Source: Ectobius pallidus
Lineage: Eukaryota > Arthropoda > Insecta > Blattodea > Ectobiidae
Assembly: GCA_964059195.1 (NCBI GenBank)
Contig: CAXKWD010000007.1
Span: 149,841,769-149,905,768, forward strand
DNA: 64,000 nucleotides
Direction: 5' to 3'
Positions within the stretch are counted from its first letter, which is position 1. Each line of letters opens with the position of its first letter. The translations under genes were made by a program, and so were the position numbers. Positions 45,956-58,572 of this stretch are shown here, one piece after another. Below the pieces are notes generated by a model, which was not told the DNA's origin, ran no database searches, and saw only the letters and a list, made by a program, of their open reading frames with translations.

Positions 45956-46964
45956 AAAAAAATACTGTGCGTTACTTTTCGATCCACCCTCGTATGTTTC
46001 TACTGCGGTCTCAAAAACCTAAGAAATCCACTGAAATACTTACGGCCAAAACTTCCCGCCTTTTTTATAATTGACACATAACCCTAAATACTTCCTTTTG
46101 TAAAACTAAGCGTCCGTAACAAAAGTTCTTTTTTCTAGTAATTAAACGAAATTCATACACGAGTAATTTTGAAAGAAATACTCAAGGAATTTTATCTCAA
46201 GATACTCTCTTGTTTTGCAGAGTTTTGTTGTCATGGCAACACTTGTTCCTCAGAATATTGCGGATGTTATCCACTTGAAATCCTCTGTTAAGCTTTCTTC
46301 CCCGAGCTGCGAGTGTCTATTGTTTGGTATCACGTTGCACCCACCAGCAAAAACGTCAGTGTACGACAGCAACTTCTTTACAACTCTAGAGCAAATTCTG
46401 TTACACTACGTTTGTGTAGTTTCTTGCTTTAAACCTGAATTTAGTATTGTTACTAATAACTTTTGGCAGTAGTATTAAGATAAATATTCTTTTTCCTTTT
46501 GTTGAATTTAGTCATCCTTTGTAGTCTTACCAGACTCTCAGTCTTCGATTGAAGCTGTGATACATGCATGCATGTGATATGCAAGACGTTAAAAGAAATT
46601 CCGGGGTGCGCGGGCAAAGAGAGTTAAGTCCACTTTCTTGTTACTGAGAATTAGAGTGACTTAACACACTATACCAGCCCAACATAGCTTTAGAGATGGA
46701 TAAACCCATGAGGCACACATCCATAACTACCGTACAATTTTTAATATGACTTACTGAACTTAACACAAATGTAGAGAACATTTTTGAAGTAAAACTTCTT
46801 TAGTGGCGGTAGAGGGTAAATCTGGAAAATCAGTCACACTAAAACCGTCACGAAAACAGTCACAATCAGTTACGAAATCAGTCACACTCTTACTTGTTTC
46901 GGTGCGGACTGCACAGAAAACAATAAACTCAATGATTAGGAGTAATCAAAGGAAATTTTTCAGA

Positions 46965-47060
46965 CCTTACTTCCTCAATGGCAATAGACAATTCCTAAGC
47001 AATCTAAAGGTATATTATCTATTTTATGGAACCCGGAGGTTCATTACCGCGCAAATCCAA
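46965..47060 (-). mobile_element. LINE 3' end inside a TIR element
   Basis: CAATAGACAATTCCTAAGCA and TATCTATTTTATGGAACCC match the 45180 and 62690 ends. Confidence 0.75.
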
Positions 47061-47345
47061 AATTAAAAAACCAAAATTAAAAAATACAAATATCCAAAAT
47101 TAAAAAAAAAATTATAATATCCAAAAATCCAAAATTTAATAAATAATAAAATTAAAAATTTAAAAATAAAAAAAATAAAAAATAAAAAAATAAACAATTC
47201 CAAGATCGAAAATTTGAAAAATCAAAAATTAAAAATACCAAGATCCAAAATTAAAAAGTCCAAAATCCAAAATTTAAAAAGTCCAAAAACCCAATATTAA
47301 AAAGTCCAATAATGCAAAATTGAAAAAATCCAATAATAAAAAATT
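47050..47345. repeat. Degenerate A-rich tandem array
   Basis: Irregular repeats of words such as ATCCAAAATTAAAAA. Low complexity, no gene. Confidence 0.85.
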
Positions 47346-47499
47346 ACGTTCCACGCACTCTTTTTTTGGTCTATAATTCTATGGACACATCTAAATTTTT
47401 TAGGATGGTGGACTTAACTCTCTTTGCCCGCGCACCCCGGAATTGTAGTTAGCTCGTAGATGGCATATGAGCTGAGCCAATGCATGCTTTAAATTTACG

Positions 47500-47615
47500 T
47501 CCACAAAGTAAGTTTCCCTGGGGCTGTTTACAGAAACAAAACTAAATTTCAAGGAAATATTAAATTGCAACAGACAGAGTCAGTCTTCAGCTATTTTTCA
47601 ACATTTACTGCAATC
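47500..47615 (-). mobile_element. Mariner end fragment
   Basis: GTCCACAAAGTAAGTTTCCC and GCTGTTTACAGAAACAAAAC match one end of the 3714 and 16321 family. Confidence 0.7.
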
Positions 47616-48703
47616 CGTACAATGGTACTACTTCCAGAGAATTTCTACAACTGTTTTACGTTTCTTGGTCCCTAGAACTCGAAACCATGGTTAACAGAGT
47701 TTATTCATGGGCAAAATAGGACCAACGAAATGGGGAAGTTTTTTTCTTAAACAATAAAATCACTACAAATCCCTTGATATGAAAAATATTGAATCCGTTT
47801 AAAATCATTTTACCTCCTAAGAGGTAAAAACCTAAAGTTTGAAAAGTTTTCTGATAACACTAATCATTAATTCAAGGGGTGGAAAAAAATAGAGACTGAA
47901 AGGCAAATAAGCTCATAACTCTATTAGTAGACGCAGTGTCAAATCCATTCAAAGTTTATGTAAATTTAATAGGCCTAAAAAAATTTTTTTCTGAAAAATA
48001 TTTCCTTAATGTAAGGGGCAAACAAATAAGGTTTCAGAACAAAAAAAATTTCTCCCTCAGTAGAAACTATATCGATTCCGTTCAAAATCGTTGTAATCCT
48101 TCTACATATTACGAAAATCTTGACTTAGGCCCTTTTGTTCTACCGTACTTCGTATCTACATGATCCTGTAGGCCGGACCTTGCCTTGCCTTGAAGCTAAC
48201 TTATTTCTTAGCGTCATTGAAACACCCTATACAGCATGACATATTTCACAATATGGAGCAATTTAGGGCATAAAGCAAGAAAAAAGCCACCTATATTAAA
48301 GCAAAGTACTAAGTGGTTCACCATGGAAACCGGAGATAGTGCTGCCAACCAATTCATCACCATTCAAGTAATTTCCCTCCTGCTCCTTATATTTATGCCT
48401 TGCACTAGGCTGAGGGGAAAAGAGAAGAAGTTCCCCAGCACAAGAGATATTGCAACACTTCGCATTATAGCTTCTGATTGTGTGGGGATGCGAAATTGCA
48501 TTAGTTTAATCAACCGTATTTAAGATAATATAAATGCATTTCAGACTTCAGAAAGTAACATGAAATTTCTTTGAGAAAAGTCATCTGTAATTCAAAGAAT
48601 GTTTGAGGAAGTGTCATATGTAATCCAGAAATAAAGTATGAATTAAAAATGTATTGTAATTTACAACCTTATAGTTTATACAAAATATTATGTTATATAA
48701 GTA

Positions 48704-49005
48704 TCTGTATCTCTGTATCTGGTACCCTATGATCCACAGGTGGGGCGAAGGGGCCTCCAATGGAGGTTTCATTACCTATACTAATTTTGATATGCTTATT
48801 TTCCGAGAGAGGGTAGAGGGACAGGTGGTAAGCCCATCGCCTCGCAACCCCCCTCTGGAAACTAAGTATTTCTTGGACTTGAAAGGGCCGAGAAATTTTG
48901 TCCAGAGGCTCTAATTTAGGCTTGGAGTTCTTTTACGTGCCGTAAATCTACGACACGGGACCCCTAGCTTAAAGTCCCTCCCGGAGGACTCCGTGCCCTT
49001 GATTT
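48704..49005 (-). mobile_element. SINE (AGATAC-tail family), 5'-truncated
   Basis: A 16-bp perfect duplication, TTATGTTATATAAGTA, flanks it at 48688-48703 and 49006-49021. The tRNA head is lost just after GGAGGACTCCGTGCCC. Two tail units (ATCTGTATCT) are visible. Confidence 0.9.
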
Positions 49006-49234
49006 TTATGTTATATAAGTAAGATGTTCAAATACATTACATACTATCTTACATCATGCCCCGCTACTAAATTTAATACGTATGTAAATAATTTCCATGA
49101 CTTTAAATTTTGGTTGTCTCTATTTATTTTATAGATTTTGTCACTTCTTTTCAAAAGCTATATCACACTATTTTTCTTTTTTCTTTCTCTGTTCTTCTTT
49201 TCTCCTCTTTTTCCACTGTGCTCTCTTTGGAACT

Positions 49235-49423
49235 ATGGCCAAAGACACTATTTCTAAGCAAGCTAAAGGAAGTAGCCGGGTTCTAGATGGCGTCTATGAA
49301 TCAGAAACTCGTAACGTTGTATCCTATCCCTGTCTTTATGATAAAAGCCATCCATTATACAAATATGCGGCATTGAAGGAAAAATATATGGACATTAGTT
49401 TCCCAAAAATTGAACTACAGTAG
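49235..49423 (+). pseudogene. MADF-domain-like fragment
   Basis: From ATG 49235 the reading frame includes ESETRNVVSYPCLYDKSHPL and then YKYAALKEKYMDIS, which resembles the start of a MADF DNA-binding domain (family pattern: P-CLYD, a spaced Tyr-Lys, then Lys-Glu-Lys). Only about 35 residues fit, then the frame diverges and stops at 49421. No convincing donor follows, so it is either a first exon with a weak donor or a broken retrocopy. Bases 49240-49270 look like the AGCAAGCTAAAGGA tail of a LINE family found here, hinting at a junction. Confidence 0.4.
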
Positions 49424-49866
49424 TAAACACAACCCATATAATAGGCTGTTAATTTGTATAGGTCTGCATACACTTGTATGATTTCAATTTATAAAAGCCT
49501 ACACGTGTTTTATAGAAACATTTTTTTTTAATTTTTAACATGAGGTATTTTGTTTGTATCCCTGTTATGATATTGTAATTTATTTTTATTATTTATTTCA
49601 TTTTTTATTTTTTTGTTTAATTATTCATGTACTATTTATTTCATATGAACAATCTTATTGTCTTTGCCTAAACCTATAATATGTATGTTTTTTTTATATA
49701 ATATTCAAAATATAATTTTAGTATGACCGAACTGACCCCGAACGCGAGCTATGCTCATGCGGGGTAAATAATACTCTTTTGTAATTGTAATAATTGTGTT
49801 TATTTTCTTTATATTTATATTTGTAATAATATGTATTTTTTGTAATTTGTAAAAATTATAAAATTT

Positions 49867-49868
49867 TG

Positions 49869-49940
<72 letters not shown>
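49867..49940. repeat. (TAA)n microsatellite
   Basis: About 23 units. The surrounding 49424-50754 holds no gene I can support. Confidence 0.95.
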
Positions 49941-49942
<2 letters not shown>

Positions 49943-50754
49943 TTAAAAAAATTGAAAGTATTTTCGTTTGTGGCAAACATTTTGTCAGCAGTTCGTCGTT
50001 TTCATTTGTGATTGGTTGGCACCAACGTAAAGTTTTCGTCTTGAATGCTCAATGCCGTGCTCAAGTTTGCGTTACGTTTTAAGTTCATAAGTTTACCGTT
50101 AATTTTCAATGTGAAGGGAGGGTTTAGGAAGGGATGAAGAATAATTCTTCTCTTGTTAGCCGAAGCCATGACTTTTTCAGAGTATTCCAAATAATTAATT
50201 GCAGTGTATAAAATGATAGAGTTGTTTTGAAAAAGCAACTTGTATTGCATTTTCCGTTCTACGTGCACTTCTGTCAGTTTTAAAGTTTATGGCGAACTAC
50301 GTAATAACCCCTTACAGCAATTTCTCCGACACAGGTGTATTATGTGATGTAGTGTTGTATTTGAGCAGGTGCAGATCAAATTTATAGGCCCGTTGTGCCG
50401 TTCGGAGGAGTCTGTCTGTGACATTATTTTACTAGGTAGGTTTTCCTTAAAATGTATAAGCCAGAATCGGAGCGAATCAGCAGCTTACTAACAGTTCACT
50501 ATTTTTTTGAAAGATCCAAATATTATATCGTTGATGTGGACAGCTTTGTTTTTTAGCGTTATACGTTTATACTGAAGAATTTGTAAAGCAAATTTCCTGA
50601 TGTTTCCTCAAAACTGCAGAAATATAATTATGAGAAAATCACCAATTAATTCTTCACTATTTCTGAATTCTTTTTTAATCGGGATTTTTTTTTAGGTTCT
50701 GTTAGGCCTGTACACAGCTTAGACCTATATTGAGAAAAATCACAGCTTCTTGTA

Positions 50755-51095
50755 AAATGGAGATTTTACCAAACTTGTTTTTTCAGCTGTGTTTATACTC
50801 CTTTTAGCTATGAGGCCACATAAGGAGTTTGGGATCTATGTCTATACAGTAGGGTAGGCCATGGAACTACTGACCGTCAATTATTTTCTAAGGTTAGTGT
50901 ACGTATTTTATGGAGTAAATTTAAATTGATATTAATTTAAATGGATATGATACAGAATGAAATGGTGAGGATAATTCATGGTTTGTAAATATCCAATTCG
51001 GCATTTGCCTTTACGGCTGGGGAAACCATAAAAAACCGCATATAAAATGGGCCGGACACGGGATTTGAACGTAGGACGTCCGGAATGCGACCAAA
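50755..51095 (-). mobile_element. tRNA-Ser/Leu-like SINE, fifth family
   Basis: Inverted: tail TATACTCCTTTTAGCTATGA at the left, CCTTTACGGCTGGGGAAACC, and box B complement GGGATTTGAACGTAGG. The box A end is missing. Confidence 0.75.
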
Positions 51096-51543
51096 GATCT
51101 CTTCGGGTTAAGCATCTGAATCATAAAATTCAGTCACTTCTTTGTAAATAAAAATTAATTGGTGAACTTAAACAATCCCTTCACAATCGAAAAGCCATTA
51201 ACATAGCAACGTAATAAAAAAATGACAGATTTTCACCTGTTAATAAATAATCTAAGTTTTTTATGTGGATCCGACGGGTATATATTTTGTGAAAACTCGA
51301 CATTAAATTTGAAGGTCCAGAGATGACATTGTGACCACAGTGCTTAAGAAGTCTTGTCAAATTCTCTATAATCATATAAGTTCCATTTGAACTAAAATTT
51401 TATTGTTACTTTTTATTTTTTATTGTTACTTTCTACTTTAATTTTTTTGCTCTAATTGCTTACTTCAGTGTGTATTAATATTTATATATCTTTAAGTATA
51501 CTGAGTCCATCTGGGCTACCTCCGTTGGGAGGCAATTTTAAAA

Positions 51544-51544
<1 letters not shown>

Positions 51545-51603
<59 letters not shown>
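51545..51603. repeat. (TAA)n microsatellite
   Basis: About 19 pure units. Confidence 0.95.
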
Positions 51604-51606
<3 letters not shown>

Positions 51607-52317
51607 CTGTTTCCCCTCCACTTATGGTATGGCGGAGGATGTAGACAAAAATAGTTAAAGATTTTCATGCTACTCTCTGAAAGAATCATGTCGTCCGAAT
51701 TTAGAGCCCACTGTTGCCGCAGCAACGGTTTTAAAACAGAGACATGCATAATTGAATAAACTGGCAGCAGAAGGCTGAGATTTCAGTGGACACAGGTGTG
51801 GCAGCTGTAAAAATGTTCTCTTCCCCGAAACATCTTGATGACTCTCCTATTCTGCGAATCCGTGATTCAGTTTGCAAACACAAGCAGGTTCCATTCAGCT
51901 TACCTCACTAATTAATATGTTATTGCTCTCTGCAGAACTTGGAATATTGCAGATGTGTTCAGATAGGTTTAGGCCTATAGTTAAAGTTGTCATACTTAGT
52001 ATCTACATTAATAATATTGCTCCTATAGTGTAATATTCTGAATAGACTGAATATAACAGATTCTTTTTACCTGGCCCAGTTTCATAGAGCTTTTACACTC
52101 ATATTATTAGCAAATACATAATGATATTAATTATTATTATTAGTCTTCTGTGTCATAAGAATATTTTCTAATAATATTAGTTATGACTGTAAATTATTAG
52201 TAAATATTGCTAATAAATGTCAGCATTTATTAAATACACAATTGTAAAATGTAAACATGTAAGACAATTCTATGCCACATGTCACCTATAAAATTGAAAC
52301 TAACTTTTATTAAATAG

Positions 52318-52500
52318 GGCCCAGATAGTATAAGAAGCAAATTGAGCGTCTTCTGGAAACAAGTCAAAGAGAAGAAGAAGAAAGATAATAATCTGGACTG
52401 TGCCGGAAGGAAGTGCGAGCCGGCGAACTCTTGCCCACCCTGGAAAGTAGGCCGTCAACTCGGTGGAATATTTAGTAATTACTTCAGCGGGTGTAATTAA
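52318..52500 (+). other. Open stretch of 60 codons after an acceptor-like site, unassigned
   Basis: CTAACTTTTATTAAATAG precedes 52318. The following frame is open for 60 codons to TAA 52498, with a basic Lys-rich part (KQVKEKKKKDNN) and a Cys-rich part (DCAGRKCEPANSCPPWK). The base composition differs from the AT-rich surroundings. No family recognised. It may be an exon or chance. Confidence 0.2.
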
Positions 52501-52539
52501 TTCTATATAATTACTATGTAGTAGCGGTGGCGACCAGAT

Positions 52540-53045
52540 GAACTATGGGCGCTGTGTGAACTTGATGCGCCTAGCGTGTAGGCAGTCATTCCAGTGTTTG
52601 TCTCCATCTTGCGGCGCGCGGCCGCTTCTCACTTGTTTTCAAGCTGCGCCGCGCGGAGTTCTTGTTGTTAGTGAATAGAACGAACTGGTGTCATGTAGCT
52701 GAACACGTGTTTAAAAAAATCGATGTTGTGAACTTGTTTTAGGTTTTCGTCTGTTTTCAACGTGTTTCTTTTTTTTTTATTATGCAATATTATAAAAGTT
52801 TCTGCAAACTTTTGAGTCTAGTTGCAGGCTTAACCTAAAATAGTCATTGTTGTGATCCTGTGGTGTTTTTAAATTAAAAAAAAAAAGAAACTCTTGTATT
52901 CTTTCTGAAACTCTGTGTACGGAAATTGAAAATTTGTTTCGTCCGTATTTTGCTATTTTCCGAATCAAGTTGTTTCTGTGAACTTTCTCGGTGTAACGAA
53001 TGTTTTACAGTTGGATTTAGCGGAAAACAAACTAGCATCTTAATT
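52540..53045 (+). promoter_or_regulatory. GC-rich promoter-like patch and possible 5' exon ending at a strong donor
   Basis: A CpG-rich stretch (about 52600-52660) contains the inverted words GCGGCGCGCGG and CGCCGCGCGG in otherwise AT-rich, non-repeat sequence. The transcript-like DNA that follows ends at GGTAAGTACATAC (donor GT at 53046). A CpG patch followed by a strong donor is typical of a 5' UTR exon. No start codon with a long frame was found, so the gene is unidentified. Confidence 0.3.
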
Positions 53046-54107
53046 GGTAAGTACATACATTTTTCTTTTGAAATGTGTACTAAATTATATTATTTGTCCA
53101 TCGTGTTCTTTCTGGAGCAACGATTTTTTGCATGTTTACTTTAAATTCGAAAACAAACAAAAAATAGGGGGCAAGTATATGGGTTTAGTCATTATGGAAA
53201 CTGTTTTCTCAGCAGTCCGGCATAGCGTAAGATAAATCTAGTCTCTCCAAATTAGTTCTAAAGGAGTTTCTCTAAAATTTCTGATTCGAAATAAATTCAG
53301 TAGGTACCTCTTTTCCCATTTCCCATTTTAATTTGTAAAAAATATTGTTTTATTCTGCTTTGTCTTTAGTGGCAACCCATTATAAGGAAATCTGAAATAC
53401 AGTCTTTCTTAATAAAAATGTGTTATTAGGCCTAGTTTTATTTAGAAAGAAAGTTATCCAGCTTCCTCCAGCTTCCTCCAGCAAGAGGCTGCCAACCAAC
53501 AAAGCATACCTGACAATAGAAGTTTATAAACATTAGGAAACAATTAGCATACATCTACCTCGGTACAAAATAGAGAAACATAAACCATGTAACAAAAACA
53601 TAAGGAAGCATGCATTCAAAATAAGGCACTTATCACTTCTAAGATACTTATTGATGATTTTTTAACACAACAATTGGTCCTCTAATAGCAGCAATGGAGA
53701 TGCTTAATATGAAGTCTTTATACGGAGGCCAAAACGTATGCAGAAGTCTACGAAGAAGCGAGGAATTGTACCTTTTGCACCCACTATTAGAGCAATAACT
53801 ACTATTACAATGTATTTCTCTTTATAGCAAGGAATATTGGTCTCAGATTCTATACTTCTCCATAAAATAATTATTGTTCTCTTTGTGGAGTAAAATTATT
53901 AAGATTGTTATTAAGATCAACTTTTAAAACCATGCTGCCGTTCAAAATGGTATTAAGATTTTTATGGCTTTCAACACTATATGGGCCTCAGTTATTTATT
54001 TATGTGGATATTATTTTAGATACATCAGTTAATTACCAGCTTGAGCACGAAGCTCATGTTTGGGTATAGTTCGGTACATTTTAACATACAAAAATTATTG
54101 ATTACGA

Positions 54108-54185
54108 CCGAACGAGGTGGCCGAGATGGTAATGTCTTGGATTTGCATTCGGGAGGTCCCAGGTTCATATTCCACCAGTATGGAT
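54108..54185 (+). mobile_element. tRNA-Ser/Leu-like SINE head, in duplication unit 1
   Basis: GAGGTGGCCGAGATGGTAAT and CCCAGGTTCATATTCC (box B with one change). Only the head is present. Confidence 0.75.
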
Positions 54186-54565
54186 TAGATTATACAATAA
54201 TTTTAAACCATTAACTTTTTGCCTAACAATTAGTGAGTCAGTGTTGTAAATTGATAATAACTTAGAATATGGAATATTGCTGCATTAAAAAATCCCTTTA
54301 GGCAGGCCTACAGGCTGAGGTAGATTTCGAAGTGCTTTGATTTAATTTACTGTCGCTGCGCAGCACTCTTTTTCTTTAGCCTTGGCATGACAAACCCGCA
54401 ATAATAACTGCAAAAAAAGAGGAAAGAACACATTTTCAAAGATTCAAATCTCGCCTTATATGAGAACTATCAAGAAACTAGTTATTGATTTGTAGAGTAC
54501 TCATCAAGAGCTCTTCAACGAAACCCCACAAGACGTAGTTTCAAAAAATTCGAATTTCCATCTCC

Positions 54566-54626
54566 CACCCCCACCCCCACCCCACCCCACCCCACCCCAC
54601 CCCCACCCCCACCCCCACCCCCACTC
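54566..54626. repeat. (CCCCCA)n / (CCCCA)n tract
   Basis: About 60 bases of C-rich repeat. The corresponding site in unit 2 (about 56443-56456) has only two or three units. Confidence 0.9.
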
Positions 54627-54862
54627 GTACCCCCAAAACCCCCGAATCGTTGGTGTCACTGTGAACTCCATAGGGAGTACTTTAATTTACTCAAACAAAG
54701 TTTCCCTCTATACTTCATAGGGGCCGAGATATAAATGTTTTCAAATTTCAACCCCCTCCCTCGACCACCTCCTTGGGCCAATTTTACTCATTAACGAACT
54801 AGAAATAACATAATAAAATTTGGTTAAAATATCTTCAAAATTACGGCCGCTAGTGTGTAAAG

Positions 54863-54867
<5 letters not shown>

Positions 54868-54900
<33 letters not shown>
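54868..54900. repeat. (TA)n microsatellite
   Basis: Present in both duplication units (shorter at 56718-56735). Confidence 0.9.
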
Positions 54901-54903
<3 letters not shown>

Positions 54904-55032
54904 AATTTTTTTTGAACAGGTGGTAATTTCGTACTTAGGGAGGCATGAAACGTAAAGATATGAAAGAATATTTCGATAGTCATGACATTGTATCGATTGC
55001 AATACGTACATTTTTCTTCGAAATCTACCGAA

Positions 55033-56865
55033 TAAAAAATAGGGGGCAAAGTATACGGGGTTAGTCATTGTGGAAACTGTTTTCTCAGCAGTCCGGCATA
55101 GCATATGATAAATCTAGTCTCTCCAAATTAGTTCTAAAGGAGTTTTTCTAACATTTCTGTCCCCTCATTCATTCAGGTACCTTACCTCTTTTCCCATTTC
55201 CCATTTCCCATTTCCCATTTTAATTTGTAAAAATTATTGTTATATTCAGCTTTGTCTTTAGTGGCAACCCATTATAAGGAAATCTGAAATGCAGTCTATC
55301 TTAATAAAAATGTGTTATTAGTTTTATTTAGAAAGAAAGTTCTTCAGGTTCCTCCAGTAAGAGGCTGCCAACCAACAAAGCATACCTGACAATGAAAGTT
55401 TATAAACATTAGGAAACAAATAACATACATCTACCTCGGTACAAAAAAGATAAACATAACATATCATAAAATCATACGAAAGCATGCAGTCAAAATAAGG
55501 CACACATCACTTCTAAGGTGCTTATTAATGATTTTTTATCACATCAATTGATCCTCTAATGGCAGCAATGGAGATATTTGATATGAAGTCTTTATACGGA
55601 AGCCAAAACGTATGCAGAAGTCTACGAAGAAGCGAGGAATTGTACCTCTTGCACCCACTATTAGAACAATAACTTATATTAAAATGTAGGCCTATTTCTC
55701 TTTATAGCAAGGAATATTGGTCTCAGATTCTATACTTCTCCATAAAATAATTATTGTCCTCTTTATGGAGTAAAATTATTTTAAGCTATTAAAGCAGTGT
55801 CAACTTTAAAAACCAAGCTGCCGTTCAAAATGGTATTAAGATTTCTATGGCTTTCAACAGTATATGGCTCTCAATTATTTATTTATATGGATAATATTTG
55901 AGATACATCAGTTAATTACCCATTTGAGCACGATGGTCATGTTTGGGTATAGTTCGGTATATTTTAACATACAAAAATATTGATTACGACCGAACGAGGT
56001 GGCCGAGATGGTAATGTCTTGGATTTGCATTCGGGAGGTCCCAGGTTCATATTCCACCAATATGGATTAGATTATACAATAATTTAAACCATTAACTTTT
56101 CACCTAATAACTAGTGAGTCAGTGTTGAAAATTGATAATAACTTAGAATATGGAATATTGCCGTATTTAAAAAAAATATCTTTAGGCAGGCCTATAGGCT
56201 GAGGTAGATTTCGAAGTGCTTTTGGTTTAATTTACTGTCGCTGCACAGCAGTCTTCTTCTTTAGCCTTGGCATGACAATCCCGCGATAATAACTGCAAAA
56301 AGAGGAGAGAGCATTTTAAAAAAAATTCAAATCTCGCCTTAAATGAGAGTTATCGAGAAACTAGTTTGATTGTAGAGTACTCATCAAGAGCCTTTCAACG
56401 ATACCCCACAACACGTGGTTTAAAAAATGTCTAATTTCCATCCCCCACCCCCACTCGTACCCCCAAAACCCCCAAATCATTGGTGTCACTGTGTACACCA
56501 TAGGGAGTACTCTAATTTATTCGAACAAAGTCTCCTTCTTACTTCATAGGGTCCGAGATATAAATTTTTCAAAATTTCAACCCCTCTCCCAACCTTCCCC
56601 TTGGGCCAATTTTGCTCATTAACGAACTTGTCCGGAAAATTGGGCCTAGAAATAACGTAATAAAATTTGGTTCAAATATCTTCAAAATTACGGCCGCTAT
56701 CGTGTGTATAAAACAATTATATATATATATATATTTTAATGGGCGGTGGTTTTGTACTTAGGGAGGCATGAAACGTAAAGATATGATAGAATTTTTCGAA
56801 AGTCATGACATGGTATCGATTGCAATAGTTAGATTTTTCTTCGAAATCTACCTAAAAATTATGCT
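55033..56865 (+). repeat. Tandem segmental duplication, unit 2
   Basis: Same order of landmarks as unit 1, with small indels and a contracted C-rich tract. The copies differ at scattered sites, so the duplication is not recent. Confidence 0.88.
55983..56065 (+). mobile_element. tRNA-Ser/Leu-like SINE head, in duplication unit 2
   Basis: Identical in type and position to 54108-54185, including the CATATTCC change, so the insertion predates the duplication. Confidence 0.75.
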
Positions 56866-57461
56866 ATATAAGTGTCGTAACTGAAGGCCCGCAAACCCCG
56901 TGAACGCAGTGGCTTATTTTTCATTTGCTGTTATTAATGCATAATTATTAGGGCCCTCATTTTCAGGTTCATATAAACCCTGCTTTACTTTTTTAATATT
57001 AAAATGGTTTAATTTAGTTTTTACCATTTTCAGACGATTTTTCTTAAAGTTTCACTTTATTAACACATTGAAAAATGTATTATTTTATTTTCACTTAAAT
57101 TTCCATGGCTCTGAAGCACAAAACTTAAGGAATAGTTGAGCTTAATTTTAGAACTTCCCCTGTCATTTCCAACTCCACCACAAACTCAAAAAAAAACTTT
57201 TTAAATTTATCAATCAACTTTTAGAACTCTTGACTTACGGCATTTTGCTGAAGCAATTATTGCTAATAAACTGCTTACAAAGAAACAGGGTATGTCCGTT
57301 CATTTAAGATTTCCTTTACCGGGACAATGGGGTACGAAATTACAAAATGCAATGCTATGTTTTATCTCACAAAATAATATACTGGCAACAATGTGCAAAA
57401 TGCAATATATCGACAGACATTTCAAAAAGTAATTTTAGTAGAGCAATAGTAAGTAAAAAGT

Positions 57462-57692
57462 AAAGTGATCCCTATACAGGCCATGGAGGCCCAGAGGGTT
57501 CCATGAGGTTGAAGCTCCCAGATTTTTGGACATTCGGCACGTGAGGGTGGTAAGGTTGTGAGCCTTACGCACCGGCCATCTTTACCCCCAGGATTAGGCC
57601 AATTGAAAAACTCCAACGACCTCATCGGGAATCGAACCCACGACCTTCCGGTTTGTAGCGCAGCGCCTCAACCACTAAGCTATGGCGTACCC
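57462..57692 (-). mobile_element. tRNA-derived SINE, sixth family
   Basis: Complement of the head at 57655-57688 (GCGCCTCAACCACTAAGCTA) and GGAATCGAACCCACG (box B). The central part around 57570 is shortened relative to 36205-36485. Confidence 0.85.
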
Positions 57693-58570
57693 CGTAGTAG
57701 TAATTAGATTAATTATTATAATTATTATTTTTGTGTTCTCGTACTTTACTTAAAAAGCAGTCTTTGCCTATTTTAGTTTTTAACGTCTTATTTAGCCATT
57801 CTTGGTTTTATAAGATTGGACTATGTGACTGTCTTGACAATGAAACGGATAATTGTTAAAATATCACAGATAGCTAACAAGGAACAATATAGTTTAAAAC
57901 CTAAGAATCCGGGCTCTAATTAATTACTATTAAGGCAGATGCAGTGTCGCTTGGATATTACATCAAGTCTAGTAACTTATAGTGTTAGAAATAAAACATA
58001 ATATTTGAATCTCGTCATTTGTCGCTTACAAGATTATACTAAAAAGAGCCTACTTCTAGCAATTCAATTTTAACTAATAAAAACATATTTTCGTAGCACC
58101 GTGTAACAGGCGAGATTAAATGGTCTCTGTATTTTAAGTACCGAATGTGAGAGAACTCAAAGGATTGAAATGAGTAAAGTAGTGGAAACTTTGCAGCATC
58201 CAATCGCCCTTAAGGATTCTAAAGAATTCTACATACAACAGTGTGCCTGTAACCGATTTTGGAGATAAGCGGTCTAGGAAATATTAATACTTAATCACCG
58301 ACTTTCCTATACTGCTACTATATTTTTTATTTATTTTTCCGATAAAATTGCATCAGTTCATTCCAACATGATTGACCACGGAAGTCCTGAATATGGGCAC
58401 TATTAATATGCCTAGGTAATTACTATATAATATAAACAATATAAGTATACAATTAGGATACTGATTTAGGCTGCTTACTTCTCCTGGAGGAGTATTAATT
58501 AAAATTTAAGTAGAATACATGTGTCGGTGAAGAATACAAAGCGAGTCCTTTACTATCCCCAACAAATTGT

Positions 58571-58572
<2 letters not shown>
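57693..58572. other. No gene seen
   Basis: AT-rich, no repeat match, no splice-bounded open frame noticed. Confidence 0.4.

Larger units (their letters stand above)
46597..47444. mobile_element. TIR element with 33-bp ends
   Basis: Left CCGGGGTGCGCGGGCAAAGA then GAGTTAAGTCCAC, right its exact complement. The element is bounded by AATT. The interior contains a LINE 3' end and a degenerate TCCAAAATTAAAAA array (47050-47345). Confidence 0.8.
53158..55032 (+). repeat. Tandem segmental duplication, unit 1 (about 1.87 kb)
   Basis: From AATAGGGGGCAAGTATATGG to the next occurrence of the same word at 55037. Shared landmarks include GAAACTGTTTTCTCAGCAGT, AGGCTGCCAACCAACAAAGC, a SINE head (54108-54185) and TACTTAGGGAGGCATGAAAC. 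No gene. Confidence 0.88.

Noticed and set aside
50002..50268. 88-codon minus-strand frame (MASANKRRIILHPFLNPPF)
   Set aside because: No recognised domain, splice signal or repeat copy; too little to call a gene.
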